A DNA stretch of 5,779 bases from CAWCPR01 sp963797475 (GCA_963797475.1 CAWCPR010000018.1:1-5779); one strand, 5' to 3'; positions 1 through 5,540 are shown, numbered from the stretch's first letter. Numbers and translations are program-made. Notes: generated by a model from the sequence alone, not told the origin.

Positions 1-10
1 GGATCTGTAG

Positions 11-146
11 GCCCTCACCGGAGATTGCGGCTCCGCCGCAACTCTCGCCCTCTCCCGCTGGCGGGACAGGGCGTTTCCGATCGAACACAGCACCCCTTCT
101 CGCCCATAGATTTCATGGAAGAGAAGGGGACGGGGGAAGTGAGGGC
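11..146. repeat. Nested inverted-repeat element (REP/MITE-like)
   Basis: The outer arms GCCCTCAC (11-18) and GTGAGGGC (139-146) are perfect inverted repeats. Three hairpins sit inside them: TTGCGGC/GCCGCAA around 25-41; a 12-bp stem with one mismatch at 47-72 (GCCCT, CCCGC, loop TG, GCGGG, AGGGC); and CCCCTTCTC (93-101) with GAGAAGGGG (121-129). No open frame of note crosses it and no transposase is present. The architecture suggests a non-autonomous, multi-hairpin intergenic repeat of REP or MITE type. I see no clear target-site duplication next to the arms, so mobility is only inferred. Confidence 0.6.
20..46 (+). repeat. 27-nt hairpin repeat, copy 1
   Basis: This imperfect palindrome has arms GGAGATTGCGGC and GCCGCAACTCTC around the loop TCC, with one extra base in the right arm. 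The same unit recurs at 5513-5540 in the opposite orientation, matching at 24 of 27 positions; the three differences are the loop bases. It also forms the first internal hairpin of the larger 11-146 element. Confidence 0.65.
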
Positions 147-271
147 GTTCAGGCTCGACCATGGTCATCCGGTCTGAGCAAGGTACGATCCGGCTGGATA
201 ATACCGGGTGTGTTGGATAGGCGAGAAACAGCCATCGCATCGCGCTGGGTTGTCAGGGCGAGATTATAACC
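147..271. other. Non-coding stretch with no recognised content
   Basis: The bases between the nested-hairpin element and the hairpin after the protease gene show no long open frame on either strand, no convincing ribosome binding site and no repeat that I can identify. Together with 1-146 they form the downstream flank of the minus-strand gene cluster. Confidence 0.5.
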
Positions 272-304
272 AGGGCTGTCCAGACTCTGGTTCTGGACAG
301 CCCT
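272..304 (-). terminator. Probable terminator hairpin after the protease gene
   Basis: AGGGCTGTCCAG (272-283) and CTGGACAGCCCT (293-304) form a perfect 12-bp stem with a 9-nt loop. It lies 85 nt beyond the protease stop codon at 389. Read on the minus strand it is followed by GGTTATAATC, not by a run of T, so it is not a textbook Rho-independent terminator. It could also act as a 3'-end stabilising hairpin, or serve both strands. Confidence 0.5.
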
Positions 305-388
305 TCCAATAGTTGTAAATTCTCCGGCGACTGATCCTACTGAAATCCGGCAGGCTCGAACTCAGTCGCAGGCCGGGCGTAGAACGGG

Positions 389-2491
389 TTACCGCCCAAC
401 GCCGCTGTATGCGCCGCTTGAGCTGCTCGTATCCACGCGCATCATTGCCGCCAACCAGGGACCATCGGCCGTGATCACAACCGAACCCTGCCAGCCGTCC
501 GGAAGAAAACCGTCGTTCCCTTGAAATAGGCCAAGCGAACCGTAAGCGTTGAGGGCATATTGGGAAATGTGGATTGGGTCGCCTCCCCCCAAATTGTAAT
601 AAGCTACATTGATGTTTGCTGAATTCGCGCTGGTGTTTTGGATGACGTAACCGCTCGTTCGTCCGCCGCCGTTTTTGGCTGCAAAGGGCAGGATGATGCT
701 GCCGGAGGATAGGCTGGCGGCGTTATAGGCATTCATCCCCTTCCCGGCATAGTTGACCTGGGTGACAGCAGCCAGCGCTTGCCCGCCAACGCCGCTGCTG
801 ATGCGGACCGACCCGGCCCAGCCATCCAATAAACCAGACACGGCGGTCAGGAACACCCCGGCTGCTCGCCGCGCGCCGATCGCACCCAGGGAATAGGAAG
901 TTGCGTAGGTCCCATTCCGGTTGTAGAACGTAAGCCCGACCGTAGCCGATTGGCTGCTGCTCAGGTTCTGGACGACGATGCCGCTGGTCAGGCCCCAACT
1001 GTTGCGATATTGAGCTGGACCATACAACAGGCCGCTGCCGCCGGCTGAGGCGTTATACGAGCGTGTGGACTGGTCAGAGGCGGTGTCCGTGACCTGAATA
1101 GCGATTGGACCAGGCGCGGTGGCGTAAAGAGAGCCCACCCAGGCGGAGCCGAAGACCGAGCTCAGGGAGATTTCGATACGCCCGTGCGCCGGGATGTTCA
1201 TGGCCGGCGGTGTGTTATCCGAATAACCAGAACGCCCTTTGAAGTTGAGGGTAACGTTGACTGAGCTGGTCCCCGGGTTGAACACCTTGACGACCGAGGT
1301 GATGCCGTAGGAGTTGTTATAAAGGGCCGGCGCGTAGAGGGGACTGCCTACTTGTTCGAAGGCCGGGTCAACAGATGAGGTATGCATGGCGTTATCGCTG
1401 TCGATGCCGCCGTTGGACAAAAGCTGCAGGACATTTACGGAGATGTCTTCGCCACCGCCAACTATCCCCGAGTCGACGGCTCCATAGGGGAGGCGCGAAT
1501 CCATCGGGATCCAGCACCATTGATCGCGGAAAAGTATACAGACATCGTGATCATAACTGGCCTCAGGATTGCCATTGGCGTCGAAGTAGTGGATCTCCAC
1601 ACTGCGAGGCACCGGTCCGTCATTTCGGACGTAAAGCGCCGTGCTTGAGCTGCTTTGATTGCGCAAATCGGGCAGATAGGTAGCTTGTCTGGACCAGGCA
1701 AGGCCAATCTCGTTGCCTGCTTCGACTGTATTGATTTTCTTATACACTTGAATATTGTATTCACCCGTCTTTTGAGCTACAAAGTCAACAAGTTCATAGT
1801 TATTGTCGTTACTGGCGGAATAACCATCCTGCACTGGCCCTTGTCCATCGGGGTCGAAGATTAACAAGTCCAAATCGGTTTTTAGCTCGTCAACATCGTA
1901 GCTGATTGCTGTCGTATCCCAGGACAGGGCAACTCTTATTCTCTCGCCCTTTGATGCTTTGAAATAATAGTTTCGGAATGATCCTGGAGGAAAATGATCT
2001 GGCCAACCCGGATGATTATTTTGTATGTAATTAGACCACCAACAGGGTGACGCGCAGGCCGGATAAGGATATTGATTAACATCTGAATATCCTAAAGTTG
2101 CAATCGTATCTGCTAACGATGCGTCAATGCCGCCAGCTCCATCTTTCAATTCCTGACCGGTGGGAATACCGCTAGGCCCTTCAATGTTATTCATTGCAGA
2201 GGCCATGACGATCGCTCGCATCGCCTCTGGCTCATCATAAAGATCAGGGTTTCTATTGAATAAAAGGGCAGCTAGGCCTGCGACCTGTGGTGAAGCAATG
2301 CTGGTACCGGATCCCAGATCCACAGGTTGGTTGTCCAGTTTAGGAGCAATCACAGATGATGCTACGGCTACAACTTCAGGTTTTTCACGGTCTCCATAGG
2401 TGCCGTTGTAACGCTTTGGATTCTTCCAGGCCGAACCGTGCTGGGTAGTCGGATTCCACCATATTGTGTCGTCGTTCCAGGCGTCGTATTT
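389..2491 (-). CDS. S8 subtilisin-type protease, C-terminal part (Ser box, beta-sandwich domain, four repeats)
   Basis: This is the downstream part of a secreted serine protease whose upstream part is at 2368-3876 in another frame. Residue numbers refer to the joined protein. The catalytic Ser (about S526) lies in GTSIASPQVAGLAALLF, the family Ser box, with Gln where many members have the second His. The frame first reads through the expected fold segment DAWNDDTIWWN, so it is homologous from about 2491. The GTG at 2353, the first start-like codon, is not a credible start because it cuts into the fold. Residues about 608-730 look like the C-terminal jelly-roll of KP-43-type subtilases (VALSWDTT, TDLDLLIFDPDG, TGEYNIQVY). 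Four beta-rich repeats follow, then TAA at 389. Only with the N-terminal part can it form an active enzyme. Alone it has no signal peptide, Asp or His, so it is either half of a pseudogene or the result of a sequence error. Confidence 0.85.
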   Translation of the reverse strand, partial: KYDAWNDDTIWWNPTTQHGSAWKNPKRYNGTYGDREKPEVVAVASSVIAPKLDNQPVDLGSGTSIASPQVAGLAALLFNRNPDLYDEPEAMRAIVMASAMNNIEGPSGIPTGQELKDGAGGIDASLADTIATLGYSDVNQYPYPACASPCWWSNYIQNNHPGWPDHFPPGSFRNYYFKASKGERIRVALSWDTTAISYDVDELKTDLDLLIFDPDGQGPVQDGYSASNDNNYELVDFVAQKTGEYNIQVYKKINTVEAGNEIGLAWSRQATYLPDLRNQSSSSTALYVRNDGPVPRSVEIHYFDANGNPEASYDHDVCILFRDQWCWIPMDSRLPYGAVDSGIVGGGEDISVNVLQLLSNGGIDSDNAMHTSSVDPAFEQVGSPLYAPALYNNSYGITSVVKVFNPGTSSVNVTLNFKGRSGYSDNTPPAMNIPAHGRIEISLSSVFGSAWVGSLYATAPGPIAIQVTDTASDQSTRSYNASAGGSGLLYGPAQYRNSWGLTSGIVVQNLSSSQSATVGLTFYNRNGTYATSYSLGAIGARRAAGVFLTAVSGLLDGWAGSVRISSGVGGQALAAVTQVNYAGKGMNAYNAASLSSGSIILPFAAKNGGGRTSGYVIQNTSANSANINVAYYNLGGGDPIHISQYALNAYGSLGLFQGNDGFLPDGWQGSVVITADGPWLAAMMRVDTSSSSGAYSGVGR
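392..1678 (-). repeat. Four tandem beta-sandwich modules in the protease C-terminus
   Basis: Protein-level repeats of about 100-112 residues occupy joined-protein positions of roughly 734-833, 847-949, 950-1061 and 1062-1162. The openings compare as TYLPDLRNQSSSSTALYVRN, LYAPALYNNSYGITSVVKVF, LYGPAQYRNSWGLTSGIVVQ and ILPFAAKNGGGRTSGYVIQN. The last three end with WVGSLYAT, WAGSVRIS and WQGSVVIT, followed by SYNA, AYNA and AYSG. The first repeat is the most diverged and carries two cysteines. Such modules are probably extracellular spacers or adhesion/substrate-binding domains on a surface protease; this role is inferred. Confidence 0.7.
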
Positions 2492-3876
2492 TGGTCAGTG
2501 GTGCCTCCCACGGAGAGCACATTATATCCTTTTGCCGGTGAATCAATATGATTCCCACGTTCTTGATTACCAGCCGCGGCGATCATGGTAACCCGGTACC
2601 AGCGTGCGTAATAATCAAACACCCGGTCGATCCACTGCATGTCGTCATTTACATTCCCCACTCCATCTAGCGTGAAGCTGGCGTTCACTATGTGGGCAGC
2701 CTGGTTATAGATTGCCCAATAAAGAGCATTTGGCACATCTGCTCCACCAGTTGCTGCAGCAATGACAACATCGGCTTCTGGGGCCATTCCTTTATAGGTC
2801 GCGTGGTGGCTGGCGGCCGCGCTGGCTACCACAGCGGTATGATCACTTTGCGGGGCGACGTTTCGAACGGCCACAATATCGATGCTCGGGTGACCCATGG
2901 GCACAGTCCCAATATCAATAATGGCGATGCGCTTGCCGCTGCCCTGGTTGGCGCGCTGCCAGACTGTATTGCCGCGATCGGTTGGGATTGCTGAATCCAA
3001 CAGAGGCGATAATTCCCCTCCTAAGAGAAAGATTCTCACAACATCGGTTCGCTGAGCGACTTCCAGGATCACACGCTTCGGCAATTTTGCCACCAGGGAA
3101 GGGATTCCTATCTGGGTTTCGACTCCATACCTTTGGTCGCGCAGCTGCAGTGCTAAGTCGGCCTGCTTCGCTAAATGGGCATCCCCCATAAGTTGAAAGA
3201 AATCAGACATGACCTGGCTGGCCAGTTCCTGATTTGTAATCCCTTGCCAGGGTTTTTCAATATTATTCAGACTAATACCAGGATGTTTCGCTTGGAGCTC
3301 AGCAAGGAGCGCTTGAAAATCAACCGGTGTGAACCAGATGGCTACGTCGACAAGATCTTCTTGATCTTTCTTTTGCAGCGCTTCGTATAATTGCGGTTCC
3401 AGCTTGCCATATTTGGTTTCCTGGGCCTGATTCTCGGCAAGCTCGATCTCCTCCAATTCCACGGGCTCTTGGCTGCTGAGGTCTACCATTGCCGTGAAGA
3501 GCTGGTGGCTTTCGAGATCCATCGCCTTTACGTACCAAAACGCTCTACCCAGTAAGCCATATTCGCGCCGGTGCTCATTGACCGGAAACAAGTGTTCCAC
3601 AGGAATTCGTTCGCGAGCGGCGATGTAATCTAATGCGATTTGTGTCTCGGAGGCAGGGGCTTGTGTCGGAGAGGGGAGGGGAACCGGCGTGAGTCCTTGT
3701 GTCGGCACCGGCCCGGTGATAACGTCAGGCGGAGGATAGGGTGGCGATATTGTTTCAGATGCAGTTTGTAAGAGACCAGAAGCAGGCAAACTGTGATGCA
3801 ACGAAGATCCAGCCGCGATTGTAGACACGGTAAATATTACAATCATCGATAAGATTCGTAGCGGTTTGGTGAACAT
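2368..3876 (-). CDS. S8 subtilisin-type protease, N-terminal part (signal peptide, prodomain, Asp/His/Asn boxes)
   Basis: This is the upstream part of a secreted subtilase. ATG at 3876 is preferred over the upstream in-frame codon at 3909 because AAGGAG lies six bases before it and a signal peptide begins there at once (hydrophobic residues about 8-22, likely cleavage near AAG-SS). A Pro-rich linker (about 44-74) leads to a long pro-region (about 75-300). The first part of that region looks PepSY-like; the second, with LPKRVILEVAQRTDVVRIFL, looks like an I9-type inhibitor propeptide. Catalytic Asp is D321 in RIAIIDIGT, catalytic His is H346 in DHTAVVAS (a degenerate HGTHVAG box), and the oxyanion Asn is N437 in MIAAAGN. 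After DQ462 the frame leaves the family, and the last 40 or so residues to TAG at 2368 are out-of-frame sequence. It is the last gene of the cluster, 126 nt after its neighbour. Confidence 0.88.
   Translation of the reverse strand: MFTKPLRILSMIVIFTVSTIAAGSSLHHSLPASGLLQTASETISPPYPPPDVITGPVPTQGLTPVPLPSPTQAPASETQIALDYIAARERIPVEHLFPVNEHRREYGLLGRAFWYVKAMDLESHQLFTAMVDLSSQEPVELEEIELAENQAQETKYGKLEPQLYEALQKKDQEDLVDVAIWFTPVDFQALLAELQAKHPGISLNNIEKPWQGITNQELASQVMSDFFQLMGDAHLAKQADLALQLRDQRYGVETQIGIPSLVAKLPKRVILEVAQRTDVVRIFLLGGELSPLLDSAIPTDRGNTVWQRANQGSGKRIAIIDIGTVPMGHPSIDIVAVRNVAPQSDHTAVVASAAASHHATYKGMAPEADVVIAAATGGADVPNALYWAIYNQAAHIVNASFTLDGVGNVNDDMQWIDRVFDYYARWYRVTMIAAAGNQERGNHIDSPAKGYNVLSVGGTTDQNTTPGTTTQYGGIRLPSTVRPGRIQSVTTAPMETVKNLKL
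2489..2492 (-). other. Frameshift site splitting the S8 protease gene
   Basis: On the coding strand the bases CCAAAATAC hold a run of four A. Upstream, the frame reads NVLSVGGTTDQ, a normal subtilase segment after the oxyanion Asn, and then runs into a non-homologous tail that stops at 2368. Downstream, the next frame reads KYDAWNDDTIWWNP directly after a TGA at 2495-2497. Adding one A (CAA AAA TAC) joins the two without a gap, giving about 1,162 residues. The site is not a canonical -1 slippery heptamer. A homopolymer sequencing or assembly error, or a recent inactivating deletion, is more likely than programmed frameshifting. Confidence 0.85.
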
Positions 3877-4002
3877 GATGATCTCCTTAAAGTTGATGCA
3901 ATGATCCAATTAGAATTAGGACTACGAATACCGATAAGACGACCGCCTGTTTCTTTTCAATAACAATACTTTATTGCTATGTTATATCCCTGCACCTCCC
4001 TA
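3877..4002 (-). other. 126-nt gap before the protease gene
   Basis: This AT-richer gap separates the Ig-like membrane protein gene from the protease. It holds a small palindrome, CAATAA (3958-3963) with TTATTG (3971-3976). On the minus strand it also has a TATAAC hexamer and a TTGAAA hexamer, but neither has a well-spaced partner. A separate protease promoter here is possible, but the sequence does not prove it; read-through from upstream is equally consistent. Confidence 0.3.
3881..3888 (-). promoter_or_regulatory. Ribosome binding site of the protease
   Basis: AAGGAGAT on the minus strand, with AAGGAG ending six bases before ATG 3876, is a near-perfect Shine-Dalgarno sequence. It decides the start in favour of 3876 over the upstream in-frame codon at 3909, whose extra 11 residues would place charged residues before the signal peptide. 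Confidence 0.75.
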
Positions 4003-4455
4003 TTAATCTTTCACCTGGAATCTCCATGTATATTGAAATTTCTGGCCTTTGACGTCGCTGTAAATCACCTGGGCAGTATGCCAGCCAATTGGCAAGGATT
4101 CATAAACATCGTAACACATTGAGCCAGAATCTCCACCGATAGAAATCATTTCACTTAACCTAGAAGTTTTGTTGAAACCATCAACGTAGAATACAACCTT
4201 ATCCGAAGGATTTTTCCCCATCCCATTACCTGCTTGATAAAAAAAGAACATGCAGACACTTCTTGCCCAAGACACCTGGGCGCCATCTGGGGGATTAACT
4301 TGAGCGATATTAGGCGGAAATGTGTCCCCGGTCGGGCCACGCGCCGGCCAGCCTCCATGGATTGCCCAGGAAATAACCCACCATAATAAAAACGCCAGAA
4401 CAACAATTAAGATGGGAATCCATGCTCTTCGTAAGATATTCTGTACATTTTTCAT
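4003..4455 (-). CDS. Small membrane-anchored protein with extracytoplasmic Ig-like domain
   Basis: The product is a 150-residue protein of unknown function. Residues 1-11 are basic, and about 12-33 form one strong hydrophobic segment (WIPILIVVLAFLLWWVISWA) that should act as a membrane anchor or uncleaved signal. After a short Gly/Pro linker, residues about 46-150 form a beta-rich domain opening with PPNIAQVNPPDGAQVS and ending HTAQVIYSDVKGQKF then YTWRFQVKD, the look of a bacterial Ig-like or fibronectin-like fold. It has two cysteines, C68 and C114, that could form a disulfide outside the membrane. ATG 4455 follows AGGA with eight bases between. It lies between the small exported ORF (71 nt upstream) and the protease (126 nt downstream), so a role in anchoring, folding or inhibiting the protease is plausible but inferred. 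The frame is intact. I know no gene name for it. Confidence 0.82.
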   Translation of the reverse strand: MKNVQNILRRAWIPILIVVLAFLLWWVISWAIHGGWPARGPTGDTFPPNIAQVNPPDGAQVSWARSVCMFFFYQAGNGMGKNPSDKVVFYVDGFNKTSRLSEMISIGGDSGSMCYDVYESLPIGWHTAQVIYSDVKGQKFQYTWRFQVKD

Positions 4456-4514
4456 TAGTCATTTCCTGAACGATAGCCAAATATCCACAGACCTATGTTC
4501 ATTATTGCACAAGC

Positions 4515-4523
4515 GGGGGGGGG
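4515..4523. repeat. Nine-base G/C homopolymer
   Basis: There are nine G on the plus strand (nine C on the coding strand), only three bases past the TGA of the 73-residue ORF. Such runs are prone to slippage in vivo and to miscounting in sequencing. Because the run lies after the stop codon, a length change would not alter the small ORF as called. Confidence 0.85.
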
Positions 4524-4526
4524 AAG

Positions 4527-4748
4527 TCAACAGGCAATTGTACTGTTTTTCATTAAAAACGCACGAACCCGAAGCTGTGACATGGGATGGGCAGCCGTTA
4601 GGGTCGGCATGGCGGTGCTTTCAGCCCTATACAACTCCTTAACTTCGAGATTGTCAGACGCAGCCGTCGAAATGTACAGCGTTCCACTCCCAAGCGCCAT
4701 TAAGGCAAACACCACGAACCGGGTCCATCGGGTGAACCTGGCGTCCAT
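4527..4748 (-). CDS. Small exported protein of unknown function (73 aa)
   Basis: I do not recognise a family. The start is well supported: the coding strand has AGGAGGG (4761-4755) six bases before ATG 4748, the best ribosome binding site in the window. The N-terminus MDARFTRWTR is basic and is followed by a hydrophobic stretch (about 11-28, FVVFALMALGSGTLYIST) and an AAS that could be a signal peptidase site. This would leave a mature peptide of about 43 residues, starting SDNLEVKELYRAES and ending in Cys. The gene begins 30 nt after the lipoprotein stop, so the two are probably co-transcribed. The mature part has no motif I can name. It may be a genuine small secreted partner of the locus or the truncated front of a once longer protein. 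Confidence 0.6.
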   Translation of the reverse strand: MDARFTRWTRFVVFALMALGSGTLYISTAASDNLEVKELYRAESTAMPTLTAAHPMSQLRVRAFLMKNSTIAC

Positions 4749-4754
4749 TTTAGC

Positions 4755-4761
4755 CCTCCTG
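4755..4761 (-). promoter_or_regulatory. Strong ribosome binding site of the 73-aa ORF
   Basis: AGGAGGG on the minus strand sits six bases before ATG 4748, in the short gap after the lipoprotein stop. It is the main reason to accept this small frame as a translated gene. Confidence 0.7.
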
Positions 4762-4778
4762 TCAATTGTTTTCAGCCC

Positions 4779-5417
4779 TCAGCGCTGGTTGAGGTCGACT
4801 TCAAACCGCTGGATGACTTCTCCGTTGGCCTCAAAGGAAAACGTTTTCTTGCCAATAAGCCCCTCCTTTTTGAGAAGGATGAGGTGATAAGGAAGTGTTT
4901 CTCGGGCCTGCACTTCTATTCCCGGTGGCGGGTCTCGCAGGACCGCCGCGACGACGATCTGCCCATCTTTCGAAACGACCCGCACGATCTCCGCCTCGTA
5001 GCCGCTGGACGGCTTCCACCCCGCAAAGACCGCCACCGCCCAATCTTCGCCGAAGTCCAGCGCCCGCGCCTGCTCCAGGGCCTGGTCGGACACCAGCCCG
5101 TCCAGCTTCGCCACGTCCGCCGCCCGGGTGAGCAGGATGAAGCGCGGCGCCTTCGCCGGCCCCGTCTCATTGTATTTTTCAGTTCCCCCATGATCCGACT
5201 TCTCGATGGTCTCGAAGGGGATGATCGTGCCGGTAGGTTGTGGGGGGGAAGGGGTGGGCGTGGGGGTCGGGGTGTGGCTAGGAGAGAACGGCGGCTGGGA
5301 GGCCGCCGCTGGCGGGCCGGCGGTGGGGATCGCCTGGCTGCACGCCGTGAGCAACACGAGCGCGCCGGCGAGCGCCAACCGAATTCTGGACTGTAAGTAC
5401 TTTTCTCCTGTAATCAT
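4779..5417 (-). CDS. Lipoprotein with PrcB C-terminal-type domain
   Basis: The product is a 212-residue predicted lipoprotein. The signal peptide has a hydrophobic core at about 14-23 and the lipobox LLTACSQ, with C26 as the lipidated Cys. A Pro/Thr linker (about 42-63, TPTPTPTPSPP) suits a surface tether. The C-terminal half resembles the PrcB_C family: VAVFAGWKPSSGYEAEI (128-144), a KDGQIVVAAVLRDPPPG strand pair (150-166) and PYHLILLKK (176-184), with the conserved GY and PYH positions present. ATG 5417 is preferred to GTG 5420 because AGGGAG lies six bases before it. In Treponema denticola, PrcB is a lipoprotein encoded upstream of prcA and the subtilisin-like prtP and associates with that protease. 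Here the gene likewise leads a set ending in an S8 protease, so a chaperone or anchoring role is inferred. The middle of the gene is more GC-rich than the protease genes. Domain assignment is by eye. Confidence 0.85.
   Translation of the reverse strand: MITGEKYLQSRIRLALAGALVLLTACSQAIPTAGPPAAASQPPFSPSHTPTPTPTPSPPQPTGTIIPFETIEKSDHGGTEKYNETGPAKAPRFILLTRAADVAKLDGLVSDQALEQARALDFGEDWAVAVFAGWKPSSGYEAEIVRVVSKDGQIVVAAVLRDPPPGIEVQARETLPYHLILLKKEGLIGKKTFSFEANGEVIQRFEVDLNQR
5242..5272 (+). other. G-quadruplex-capable G-run cluster
   Basis: Five G runs (7, 4, 3, 5 and 4 bases) are separated by one to three bases on the plus strand, which is the template strand of the lipoprotein gene. The pattern meets the usual G3+ N1-7 rule for four-tract quadruplexes. 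It encodes the Pro/Thr linker on the other strand, so it may simply reflect CCC and ACC codons; any effect on transcription is speculative. Confidence 0.5.
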
Positions 5418-5462
5418 CACGAGCTCCCTGCCTGGTCAACCGGTACAAATTCTCACCCTTTG

Positions 5463-5506
5463 ATTATGGCACAAACAGTGTTGGGCGCTTGTGGCGCACC
5501 ACGTAA
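5463..5506 (-). promoter_or_regulatory. Possible promoter/operator of the lipoprotein operon (direct-repeat copy A)
   Basis: On the minus strand a palindrome of the form GTGGTGCGCCAC (5502-5491, two mismatched centre pairs) is followed by GCGCCCAACACTGTTT and then CATAAT (5468-5463), about 46 nt before the lipoprotein start. CATAAT resembles a -10 box, but the sequence 17 nt upstream (CAAGCG) does not resemble a -35 box. If this is a promoter, it may depend on an activator bound at the palindrome. The same arrangement recurs at 5715-5749. Confidence 0.3.
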
Positions 5507-5512
5507 TATGAT

Positions 5513-5540
5513 GGAGAGTTGCGGCTATGCCGCAATCTCC
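5513..5540 (-). repeat. 27-nt hairpin repeat, copy 2 (inverted relative to copy 1)
   Basis: Read on the minus strand, the arms are GGAGATTGCGGC and GCCGCAACTCTCC around the loop ATA, the same as copy 1 at 20-46 except for the three loop bases. Stem conservation with a changed loop points to selection or a mechanism acting on the hairpin. A second short inverted repeat overlaps it: AATCTC (5534-5539) and GAGATT (5542-5547). Confidence 0.65.

Noticed and set aside
11..146. tRNA or other known structured RNA
   Set aside because: The hairpins do not form a cloverleaf, and no anticodon arm or conserved T-loop is visible. A repeat element fits better.
1375..1683. Overlapping plus-strand frames opposite the protease repeats
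   Set aside because: They are shadows of the well-supported minus-strand repeats, rich in Arg and Cys and lacking start signals.
389..2353. The C-terminal part as an independent gene starting at GTG 2353
   Set aside because: The start falls inside the subtilase fold, no signal peptide or ribosome binding site supports it, and the same frame reads family sequence upstream to about 2491.
2486..2497. Programmed -1 ribosomal frameshift in the protease
   Set aside because: CCAAAATAC is not an X XXY YYZ heptamer, and I saw no obvious stimulatory hairpin or pseudoknot just downstream. An indel is simpler.
3320..3538. Minus-strand 72-residue frame inside the protease pro-region
   Set aside because: It is out of frame with a clear protease pro-region and has Arg-rich composition typical of a shifted frame.
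4495..4887. Plus-strand frame across the small exported ORF
   Set aside because: It runs through the G9 tract and into the lipoprotein gene, and has no recognisable domain. The minus-strand frame has the far better start signal.
4884..5396. Long plus-strand frame opposite the lipoprotein
   Set aside because: It is Arg/Gly-rich, low-complexity, antisense sequence from a GC-rich gene, with no family likeness and no ribosome binding site.
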